Positions 59,301 through 64,000 of a stretch of 64,000 nucleotides of DNA are shown piece after piece. The notes beneath the pieces are model-generated. The model searched no databases. It was not told the DNA's origin and saw only the letters and a list, made by a program, of their open reading frames with translations. The DNA lies in assembly GCA_018389105.1 (NCBI GenBank), contig JACATO010002216.1, positions 1 to 64,000 on the forward strand. Direction: 5' to 3'. Position numbers and translations under genes: made by a program. The stretch's first letter is position 1. Every line of letters begins with the position of its first letter. Source of the stretch: Nautilus pompilius. Its lineage: Eukaryota; Mollusca; Cephalopoda; Nautilida; Nautilidae.

Positions 59301-60894
59301 AGCTCACATCTTCAGGACTTACAAGTTCAGAAGAAAGACTGCATCAACTATCAGGGAAAAGGAATCTGGCACAACATAACTTAATGTACATCTAAATTCT
59401 ATCCGTCACACATCCATCATTCAGAATATCCTCCTGTATTTGATCAGGGAATCTTTAACTAATCAGCATATCCTTGCAGGAAGATGGTGCACAACATGCT
59501 ACAGAGCCAGAACCACTGCAGCTGCTTTCTTGAACCCACACAGATCCCAGATATAAATCCAAAAGCATCTTAATAAATTAAGAGCTATTTAAAAAAAGGA
59601 AAAGAAACTAACCCAACAGTGGCAATCAGAAAAACGTCTGCAAACTTTGTGGGTAAACATGGATTAGATCACCACTGACAATCAATGGGATAGATTCCAA
59701 ACTCAGATGATCCTTTGGACAGCTATCGCACGTGCATCAGAGAACACACACACGCATGAGAAACCAACAACCCTCGTATGGAGAGATGCGTGTAAGCAAG
59801 AGTCAACTGCATGAAAGGTTTCTGTGGTACTGACCATAAGAAACAGGTCATACCTGCCATTGCTAGTTGTGTTGGCTGTTTTTATTCCTCTAACCATGCC
59901 ATCAAAACAGGCAGTGGTCCATTTTAATGGATAAAAGAAACAAGTAAAAAGATCTTCCAAATCAAGGTGAATTAACCCTAATCCCAACCAAAATTGAAAG
60001 TAAACCTACAAAATAACATGCAAAATAATCAGTTACCACTGCGAATTGGCATAAATTATTTTGATACCCAAAGAGTTAAGGCAAAGATCTGTTGACAAGG
60101 AGTTTCTAAGAAAAATGGCAATAAGATTCAAGCTTTTCCCGGAGTTAAGACAAATTTGCAAGAACGAGAGCTTCCCACTTACTTTTAGAATTGTATTTGT
60201 AGAGATAGATGGGGTGGTTTTCGCCAAGAGAGCAGACGGCCACAATGTGATCCCGAGGATGGTACTCCACACAGGTAACTGCATTCTGGTAGTTCATCCC
60301 AGAATAAACCACAACCTGGTCCCCTGAAAGAGCAAAAACAAAATACAAGCATTTTCCAGGGACAGAGAGTTTAAAGGGGAGATTAACTATGCTGTAGATA
60401 ACAAATCTTCTAATCAGAAACTCATTTTTTTAAAAAAAAAAAAAGCTCCCTTGGAATTTCTTAGTTGTTACAGAAAAGAAAGCTTCTATTTTAGTTCTTT
60501 TCTCTTTTAGGGAACAGACCCACTGTTTACCTAACAGCTTTTACTAACCTGATCTCATTTAGGTTGTCTCCCTTTTCAGGCTCTTAAATTAATAATTATT
60601 AAGTACAATGGTTGTCTGTTAGGTAAACTTTTTCAATAAATTTTACCAAATCACGAACATTATCAGCAAATTACAGCCTTCAAAAAAAAAACCATTCAAA
60701 TCTGTCGAATTCTTTAAAAGAAAATTTTTTCCCACCAAGATCAGATTCCAGAAGCGTTACCTGTGTCGGCATTCCACACATAAGCAGCCTGATCTTCGCT
60801 TCCGGAAAACACAAAACTGCCACAGGGAGTTATGGTGCAAAGGAGGTGCTGTCGAAAGTTCAGGGCACCAAAGTATCTCTGTATCACCCGCTGG
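13528..60894 (-). CDS. AHI1: AHI1 / jouberin orthologue, 3' part of the gene (14 exons visible)
   Basis: Jouberin is a ciliary transition-zone and basal-body protein; the human gene is mutated in Joubert syndrome. Fourteen minus-strand exons (listed separately) join with matching phases: the 1,498 coding bases contain one base finishing a codon, 498 codons and a stop. In order they give the last WD40 blades (ITPCGSFVFSGSEDQAAYVW; then VTCVEYHPRDHIVAVCSLGE), a divergent linker of about 250 residues, an SH3 domain (VLYDYQAQRADELSL ... ENWWMGE ... GFLPASYV) and a basic/serine-rich tail. WD40 followed by a single C-terminal SH3 is the AHI1 architecture, and the last blades closely follow the vertebrate protein. 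The N-terminal coiled coil and earlier blades must lie beyond 64 kb. Introns are large (up to 13.9 kb) and carry several transposons and a satellite. Identity is confident; the exact ends of linker and tail exons are hand-made inference. Confidence 0.9.
14884..14918 (-). CDS. AHI1: AHI1 tail micro-exon, 35 bases
   Basis: Acceptor GCATGTTAG, donor TTCAG|GTAAGG; phase 2 in, 1 out. Encodes KSRRVSSQPTS. Very short, but both sites are good and the phases fit on both sides. Confidence 0.55.
17122..17207 (-). CDS. AHI1: AHI1 tail exon, acidic
   Basis: Long TC-rich acceptor (CTCTCTCCAG) and AAAAAG|GTTGGT donor; phase 0 in, 2 out. Encodes ITAVKGKDNDLKFLSG then TEESEDEAFFGK. Confidence 0.7.
17717..18700 (-). 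mobile_element. Tc1-like element, decayed, with both terminal repeats
   Basis: Matching ends: CTGGCCAAAATAATAAAG at about 17718 and, inverted, CTGGCCAAAAGTATTAAAG at about 18678-18696. This is the common Tc1-type terminus. Inside, minus-strand fragments follow a Tc1 transposase, ending with WSAQSTDLSSIKHLWDILEQ (family: SPDLNPIEHLWD). Stops and frameshifts throughout and a (GT)n microsatellite at about 18242-18280 show it is dead. It sits in the intron between two AHI1 tail exons, in the same orientation as the gene. Confidence 0.7.
19149..19210 (-). CDS. AHI1: AHI1 exon after SH3
   Basis: TTTCTAAAG acceptor and AAGCAG|GTCTGT donor; phase 1 in, 0 out. Encodes NSILDLTDVGMREMEDKRKQ, a short acidic/basic helix. 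It continues directly from the Gly codon split with the SH3 exon. Confidence 0.7.
19541..19627 (+). repeat. Direct repeat, lag 57 bases, upstream of a TATA box
   Basis: GTTGACCAGGTACACTGACC followed by TCTGTCC occurs at 19541 and again at 19598. Such a pair upstream of an octamer and TATA box resembles enhancer repeats of an LTR or promoter. Confidence 0.7.
19641..19663 (+). promoter_or_regulatory. Octamer ATGCAAAT plus TATAAAAG, promoter-like
   Basis: A perfect octamer motif (19641-19648) lies 7 bases before a consensus TATA box (19656-19663) on the plus strand, antisense to AHI1 and within its intron. About 400 bases of non-repetitive sequence follow. It may be a solo LTR or a promoter for an antisense or small RNA. 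The terminal sequences and primer-binding site of an LTR element are not clear. Confidence 0.35.
20255..20655. repeat. Minisatellite, about 11-12 units of about 32-38 bp
   Basis: Degenerate tandem units of the type CCACCACCAGAGGCCATTAA followed by TCTGACCATGA, alternating with a CAGACTAGGC variant, giving a loose two-unit period. It lies in an AHI1 intron. Confidence 0.9.
21663..25702. other. AHI1 intronic DNA, no exon accepted
   Basis: AT-rich DNA with an AAT microsatellite and T/A runs at 23428-23490. One exon-like segment at about 21663-21720 was considered and rejected on phase. Elsewhere the segment at 23940-24115 may be another copy of the repeat at 26425, judging by the shared CATCTAAAAAT tail. 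Confidence 0.5.
25776..25938 (-). CDS. AHI1: AHI1 SH3-domain exon
   Basis: Acceptor TTTTTCCTAG, donor GCGAG|GTATGG; phase 0 in, 1 out. It encodes a complete SH3 fold: ALYDY-type motif (VLYDYQAQRADELSL), the RT-loop acidic residues, the paired tryptophans (ENWWMGE), and the closing GFLPASYV. Ligand-binding aromatic, Trp and Pro-Tyr positions are all present. A second, stronger-looking donor (CGTCG|GTAAGT at 25702) would extend the exon through an A-rich stretch, but its phase leads to a stop in the next exon. Confidence 0.93.
26425..26585 (+). mobile_element. tRNA-derived SINE-like repeat, degenerate
   Basis: GCCCCAGTGGTTAGACTAC resembles a Pol III box A in a tRNA-like head. A weakened box B-like stretch follows about 35 bases on, and the segment ends in CCCATCTAAAAATTGAAAA. 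Similar heads are typical of molluscan and other invertebrate SINEs. The match is by eye. Confidence 0.4.
27316..39028. repeat. Satellite array: 158 x 74 bp in the AHI1 intron
   Basis: The consensus begins CAGTAACTGTTGATAAGGTG, continues ACAGAGATTGTCTGAAATAG and CCCTGTACTCTCTAGG, and ends TTGGTTAGTTAGTTAGTT. Unit starts at 27316, 30054, 35086, 37158, 38342 and 38934 all differ by exact multiples of 74. So 158 units (11,692 bases) show no net insertion or deletion, and a 21-base partial copy follows. Composition per unit is A19 C10 G19 T26, with no CpG. Only about five unit variants recur (GATAAGGTGACAG; GATAGGATGATGG; GATGAGGTGACAG with CAGTAACTG or CAGTAAATG; TTAATAAGG), combined with CCCTGTAC or CCCTCTAC. 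No frame remains open for 60 codons. Confidence 0.98.
39414..39438. repeat. (GA)n microsatellite
   Basis: Short GA run in the intron beside the satellite array. A similar one occurs at about 57249-57270. Confidence 0.85.
39801..39833 (-). CDS. AHI1: Possible AHI1 micro-exon, 33 bases
   Basis: A CCATTAG acceptor and GGGCAG|GTAAGA donor enclose 11 codons in phase 0 on both sides (DKYFGLNKNGQ). It is optional: including or skipping it keeps the frame between the exon at 40950 and the SH3 exon. It lies 0.8 kb from the satellite array. Confidence 0.35.
40950..41018 (-). CDS. AHI1: AHI1 exon i (linker)
   Basis: Exactly 23 codons, phase 0 to 0. Acceptor TTCACATTACAG, donor AAACAC|GTAAGT. Encodes EQGKPHFTFEQPAARSAKSD. 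Confidence 0.75.
41137..41655. repeat. 0.5-kb homopurine (GA)n-GATGGAGGAG tract
   Basis: GA runs alternate with ATGATGGAGGAG and ATGGGAGAG modules over about 520 bases. Almost every plus-strand base is a purine apart from the T of GATG and rare C. It translates to long Arg/Glu or Ser/Leu open frames on either strand, which are artefacts. On the AHI1 sense strand it is a pyrimidine tract starting a few bases after the donor at 41661-41662. Confidence 0.95.
41663..41736 (-). CDS. AHI1: AHI1 exon h (linker) beside a GA/TC tract
   Basis: Pyrimidine-rich acceptor (CTGCTTTTTGTCAG) and donor ATG|GTGAGT; phase 1 in, 0 out. Encodes VGQCRSSIISSPSLTGRQPH and ITLNM. Two closer CAGs are alternative acceptors; one meets a stop and the other breaks phase with the next exon. 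The donor is followed within a few bases by the 0.5-kb (TC)n tract of the intron. Confidence 0.7.
42762..42975. repeat. Degenerate tandem repeat, about 50 bp
   Basis: Four or so imperfect units containing ACACGAGACCAATATAACAT and CAGACTTATAACCCAGT. Confidence 0.6.
43202..43331 (-). CDS. AHI1: AHI1 exon g (linker)
   Basis: Acceptor CTTGTAGCAG, donor TCCAG|GTAACT; phase 0 in, 1 out. Encodes GIMPSVFSPHASKDFDLMIK, a glutamine triplet, and KYLKKSDGWRPGFSP. Confidence 0.8.
43771..44952 (-). mobile_element. Tc1-like element, decayed, with terminal repeats
   Basis: Ends share an inverted repeat: GGCTGGCTACTTTATTAGGAC near 43777 and the inverse TTGGCTGGTCACTTTATTTG near 44925-44945. Minus-strand fragments include WCKEHRCWTKEDGWKVMW and, near the C-terminus, WPTQYPDLKPIEHLWNELKR, the Tc1 motif around the last catalytic acid. 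Stops and frameshifts break the frame. It lies between AHI1 exons f and g and has the same orientation as the gene. Confidence 0.75.
46856..46960 (-). CDS. AHI1: AHI1 exon f (linker)
   Basis: Exactly 35 codons, phase 0 to 0, between a CTTCTAG acceptor and AAG|GTTTGT donor. Encodes SASARLEFLQTLPPIVPINV then GSWRLSYSPKELK. Several other acceptors are possible, but only this one keeps phase 0 from the preceding exon. Confidence 0.65.
48432..48690 (-). mobile_element. Tc1-type terminal fragment (tentative)
   Basis: TACAGTGGCAGACAAAAGTT followed by TAAGAAC at 48437 resembles a Tc1-type terminal repeat. The adjoining minus-strand frame has only a faint resemblance to a transposase (GGKNGKMLFCQGNA). 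The other end was not found. Confidence 0.35.
51903..52011 (-). CDS. AHI1: AHI1 exon e (linker, helical)
   Basis: Acceptor TTTTATGCAG, donor GTCTCT|GTGAGT; phase 2 in, 0 out. Encodes ESSESTGPPEVLTQDEF followed by an amphipathic stretch QQGARYEKIMRKLNTVS. This matches in position the short helical segment that follows the propeller in vertebrate AHI1. Confidence 0.8.
52310..53560 (-). mobile_element. hAT-family transposon relic
   Basis: On the minus strand at about 53120-52790 a frame with one or two stops reads as the hAT C-terminal dimerisation domain: TYPTTSASVERTNSALRFIK, then STMTEE and LVHRDIHLDYDRIIDMY. The family form is a Pro-x-Ser/Thr-x-x-x-Glu-Arg-x-Phe/Asn-Ser-x-Leu-x-x-x-Lys pattern followed by a helical block. 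GGGCCCGCGGC near 52403 recalls hAT ends. The segment is also CpG-richer than the surrounding intron, as expected for a later insertion. The rest of the transposase is missing or decayed. Confidence 0.6.
54240..54910 (-). mobile_element. Mariner-type transposase fossil
   Basis: Minus-strand frames give FYLFGPLKEHPSGIKFQNKE then DVMAAYLT, and further on WDKCAYVTGKYLYE. These are the C-terminal landmarks of mariner-type transposases after the third catalytic Asp. The catalytic motif is broken by stops. Upstream fragments reach about 54.9 kb. No terminal repeats were found. Confidence 0.5.
55876..55968 (-). CDS. AHI1: AHI1 exon d (linker)
   Basis: Acceptor TTCTCTCAG, donor TTGAT|GTAAGT; phases 2 and 2. 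Encodes YCKEIYKKCQKQGDEDKMSS and ...NETISHEL. The upstream polypyrimidine tract is weak. Support comes from the strong donor, the open frame and phase agreement on both sides. Confidence 0.6.
58759..58852 (-). CDS. AHI1: AHI1 exon c (linker)
   Basis: Enters in phase 1 and leaves in phase 2 (TTCAA|GTAAGT). It encodes IGITCLPKDQPSPEFTEDDE and LQGAAANRF. A TAG acceptor six bases upstream (exon to 58858) keeps the same frame and adds two residues. A different frame is also open here and looks superficially helical, but only this one agrees with the neighbouring exons. Confidence 0.7.
60183..60323 (-). CDS. AHI1: AHI1 exon b (last WD40 blade)
   Basis: Acceptor CTCTTTCAG, donor AAAA|GTAAGT. It starts in phase 1, completing the Gly of the preceding exon, and encodes DQVVVYSGMNYQNAV and then YHPRDHIVAVCSLGENHPIY, the closing blade of the propeller. 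It leaves in phase 1. Confidence 0.92.
60761..60894 (-). CDS. AHI1: AHI1 exon a (WD40 blade)
   Basis: Acceptor GTACTTCAG at its upstream end, donor ACACAG|GTAACG. It encodes QRVIQRYFGALNFRQHLLCT and the blade FSGSEDQAAYVWNADTG, ending in phase 1. It corresponds to the AHI1 region with the TPCG-F-F-GSED-YVWN pattern. Confidence 0.9.
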
Positions 60895-61442
60895 CTGAAG
60901 TACAATGATGCACAATTTAAGACGGGATTTGTTTGTTGGGTCAATCATTTTGCACACACACACACAACAAACCCAGTAAAGTTCACATAATTTCAGCAGG
61001 CGGCAGCACTATTAATTCTGATTCTGCTTCTTAGATAAAAATTTTTTCCCCATAAATTGTCAAATGCAAAATTATTCTTAAAAATCGGTACTTCAGAGAC
61101 TGAAAGCTCTGACCTCACAGACTCTTTTCTAGCGATTATAAACGGTAGCAGCGGGGTCAGCATCTGTGTAAACGCCATACAACTTTTACGCACGTTTATA
61201 TTCACCTCCTTTACAAGACGTCCCACAGCGTCATGCTTGGGAAAGTATCCAAGGTTTCGATTTACTAAGATTTCCTCACTGTACAATATACGCATGGTGT
61301 CAGCTTTATAAAAAAAAAAACAGTTGGCGTGTCAGATGGAACCCTGAACCAAAGGACAACGGGCTGACTGGCTGGTACACAAGGTGTTTCCCCAAATCGG
61401 TAGCATCCTTAGCTCGTCAGTGTGGTCAATAGTTGACAGCTA

Positions 61443-62759
61443 TATGAGGTGTAGTCAAAAAGTATCCAACCTTGAATTTGTTTGAACAAAATAATAATGC
61501 GTGAGCAAAATCCACATGGGTATTAGGTGGCCGTGTCCTTCTTGAGCATGCGCAAAAATTTTCGTGTCTGTAGGTTGCGCCAGTTGCCCGCAGTGACGCG
61601 TTGAGTACAGACGTGAAGAGTGTGCTGTGCGATTTTTCTTTTCGAGTCAAGATGACCAAGCGCATTGAGCAAAGATACTGTATCAAATTCTGCCAAAAAC
61701 TTGGTGATATGCAGGCCCAGACTATCGAGAAGATTCAGAAGGCCTTTGGAGATGATGCTATGGGAAAAACACAAATAAAGGAGTAGTACAACCGGTTCAA
61801 AGATGGCTGCACCTCAGTGGACAGTGAGCCATGTTGTGGCAGACCATCGACTAGCAGAAACAACGAAATGATTGCAAAGGTTCGAGGAATAGTCTCTGAA
61901 GACCGTCGTGTGACTATTGAGGAGATTGTTGCCGAAGTTGGAATCAGCCATGGGTCAGTTCAGTCAATTATAACAGAAGATTTATGCATGAGGAGGGTGT
62001 CGGCCAAATTCGTACCAAAGTTGCTGTCTGACCAGCAGAAAGAAAACAAAGGAAATCTCCCAGGACATGCTGGAGTGTGCTAGCCAAGATCAAAACTTCA
62101 TGAACACTATCATCACTGGCGATGAGACATGGGTGTACGGCTATGACCCTGAAACAAAATTGCAATCATCCCAATGGAAGCATCCATCCTCGCCAAGACC
62201 AAAGAAAGCAAGACTGTTGACCTGTTTTTTTGACTACAGAGGTATTGTGCACCATGAATATGCACCACAAGGTCAGACAATCAACAAAGAATAATACCTG
62301 GGGGTTCTTCATCGCCTTCGTGAAGCTGTGCGGCGAAAACAACCTGACCTGTGGGCAGCAAAAAACTGGTAACTTCACCATGACAACGCACCTGCTCATT
62401 CCGCCCATGTCGTCCAAGCATTCCTCGCCAAGTATAACACACCACTTGTTCATCAGGCTTCCTACTCCCCAGACTTGGCTCCGTGTGACTTTTGGCTATT
62501 CCCAAAGCTCAAAAAAAACACTCAAAGGGAGAAGATTTGAGTCAACCAAGGACATTAAGCAAAATTCAATGGCACAGCTCTACAGCATTCCAAAAAGTGA
62601 TTTCCAGAAATGTTTCCAGCAGTGGCAGGAACACTGGCAGAAGTGTGTAGACTCCCAAGGCGAATACTTTGAAGGAGACTAAATCAAAATGGTGAGTTTT
62701 TTGGTATTACTTGTTTTTTTTTTGGCCAAAGGTCGGATACTTTTTGACTACACCTCGTA
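61443..62759 (+). mobile_element. Full-length mariner element, inactivated
   Basis: Both ends are present: TATGAGGTGTAGTCAAAAAG on the left and its inverse (…CTTTTTGACTACACCTCGTA) on the right, flanked by TA, the mariner target site. In between is one transposase on the plus strand (see next entry). The length, about 1.3 kb, is standard for mariner. It lies upstream of AHI1 exon a, opposite in orientation to the gene. Confidence 0.9.
61652..62682 (+). pseudogene. Mariner transposase pseudogene (DD34D type)
   Basis: From the ATG in MTKRIEQRYCIKFCQKLG the frame encodes the paired helix-turn-helix N-terminus with GRPSTSR, and then the catalytic domain: ITGDETWVYGYDPETK (first Asp), HHDNAPAHSA (second Asp) and YSPDLAPCDFWLF (third Asp). 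All three acids are still present. It is broken by a TAG at 61784, a frameshift near 62060-62080, and stops at about 62292 and 62368. It relates to the family that human SETMAR and similar proteins derive from. Confidence 0.9.
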
Positions 62760-64000
62760 TAAGGTCTATCTTTTCCAGTGAAAGTCATGTAAAGATGGAC
62801 TTCCTTATCTCTATTGTGGTCATATGAGAATATTTCCAAGATAAAACACATGGGAAATTTTAAGAGGAAACTGATCTTCTTTTTTTCTATAAAAGATAAA
62901 CGATCAACTGGAGTAAATTGCTATCTATTTATAGAATCTGGTGTAATCTGACTATATTCACTATTAAAAAACCTGAAATCTCATATTGTCAAAAGATATG
63001 GTTGGGTGCATGATCCTTGTTAATGGTCATAAACATAAAGTTAGCCCATAAATGGGGGCCACTGAATATTTAATGTCTAACATTTCCAATATTAGGTTGG
63101 AAAGACTGGTATGTTTAAAAGTTGTGGTTTTTCAAACATTTGTATATTGGCTTAATATTTCAGGTATTTCAGATAAGAGGATCTCCTCAATATTAGCAAT
63201 TTACTTTACACTCTGTATGTATACTAGCTAGAGAATGATGCTGAGAGCAAAAACATCTGGGCTGTCAAGTTCTTTGTGGTGTAATTATGAGTATTATCCA
63301 AAATTAATCACATCAGCAGTTACAACAAAAACAAAAATTGTATTTTATCCTTGTACATCCAAATCAGATCAGCAGATTGAGAGCCAACTGTCAGGGCCAA
63401 GAATCAATTTTTTGGTTTGATTTATGGCTCATTGTAAAATAATGCTGTGAAAGTCACAAAGCACTTCCATCCGTAATCAGTGGATGATCTCAAGCCTACA
63501 GAAGGATAGGTAGTATTGATGGTGAATAATTTAAAGCTGTGTGAGTGAAAATAAGAGGTTTGCATTAACTGCATAAGAGCCCGCATGCACAGTTCTAATA
63601 GCATTCAGGTGTATGTCAGCTACACTGAACAGTATTCCAGCTTTTCTACTTTTGGTACAGAAAAGAAGAAGAAACAAAATGGTGGTCTCTGAAGTGTCGA
63701 TACAAGAATATCTAATGTGCATCAGATAATTTGTGACATTAATTTTGGCAATGAAATGGAATCATAAACAGTAACAAGATATTATGAATGTATGTGGATT
63801 AAACTGTTCTGTTAAATCTGTATAGCATGAATTTTTTATTTCCAGAAATGTGAATATTAAAAGGCTAAAGTGCTTCTGTAACAACATTCATGGTGAGTTT
63901 CTTGTTAGCTTAAAACAGTCTACATTATCAGTTTGATGCATGCATGATTTTTAACTGGGAAAGATTTAAATAATTATCATTTATTTTTTTGGAGTGCATA
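62760..64000. other. AHI1 intronic DNA, no exon seen
   Basis: AT-rich DNA. I searched the minus strand for the preceding WD40 exon, which should end just before QRVIQRYFGAL, and did not find it. The next AHI1 exon therefore lies past the right edge. Confidence 0.6.

Overview
This is a stretch of an animal nuclear genome. Evidence: split genes with GT-AG introns, Tc1/mariner and hAT transposon remains, many microsatellites and minisatellites, and one large satellite array. The pattern suggests an invertebrate, perhaps a marine lophotrochozoan such as a mollusc, but the sequence alone does not fix the taxon.

The one gene I can identify with confidence is the 3' two-thirds or so of an AHI1 (jouberin) orthologue on the minus strand, from about 60.9 kb down to about 13.5 kb. 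I assembled fourteen coding exons by hand. All splice phases agree from exon to exon and the frame closes on a stop, giving 498 visible residues: the last WD40 blades, a long divergent linker, one SH3 domain and a basic/serine-rich tail. The 5' part of the gene lies beyond the right edge.

Layout. 1-13.2 kb: CpG-rich, intergenic-looking DNA with microsatellites, a 1.4-kb CT-rich minisatellite, a BED-finger-like relic, a Tc1 fossil and several unrecognised candidate exons. 13.3-60.9 kb: the CpG-poor AHI1 gene body. Its introns hold Tc1-like elements (17.7-18.7 and 43.8-45.0 kb), a Tc1-type end fragment (48.4 kb), a hAT relic (52.3-53.6 kb), a mariner fossil (54.2-54.9 kb), a 0.5-kb GA tract against an exon (41.1-41.7 kb) and a promoter- or LTR-like segment (19.5-20.1 kb). 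61.4-62.8 kb: a full-length but broken mariner with both terminal repeats.

The most striking feature is the 11.7-kb tandem array at 27.3-39.0 kb, inside the AHI1 intron just upstream of the SH3 exon. It has 158 consecutive 74-bp units with no net length change, almost no CpG, and nested higher-order structure (4-unit blocks and a period of about 27-28 units).

No prokaryotic-type systems, CRISPR arrays, rRNA or confident tRNA genes were found.
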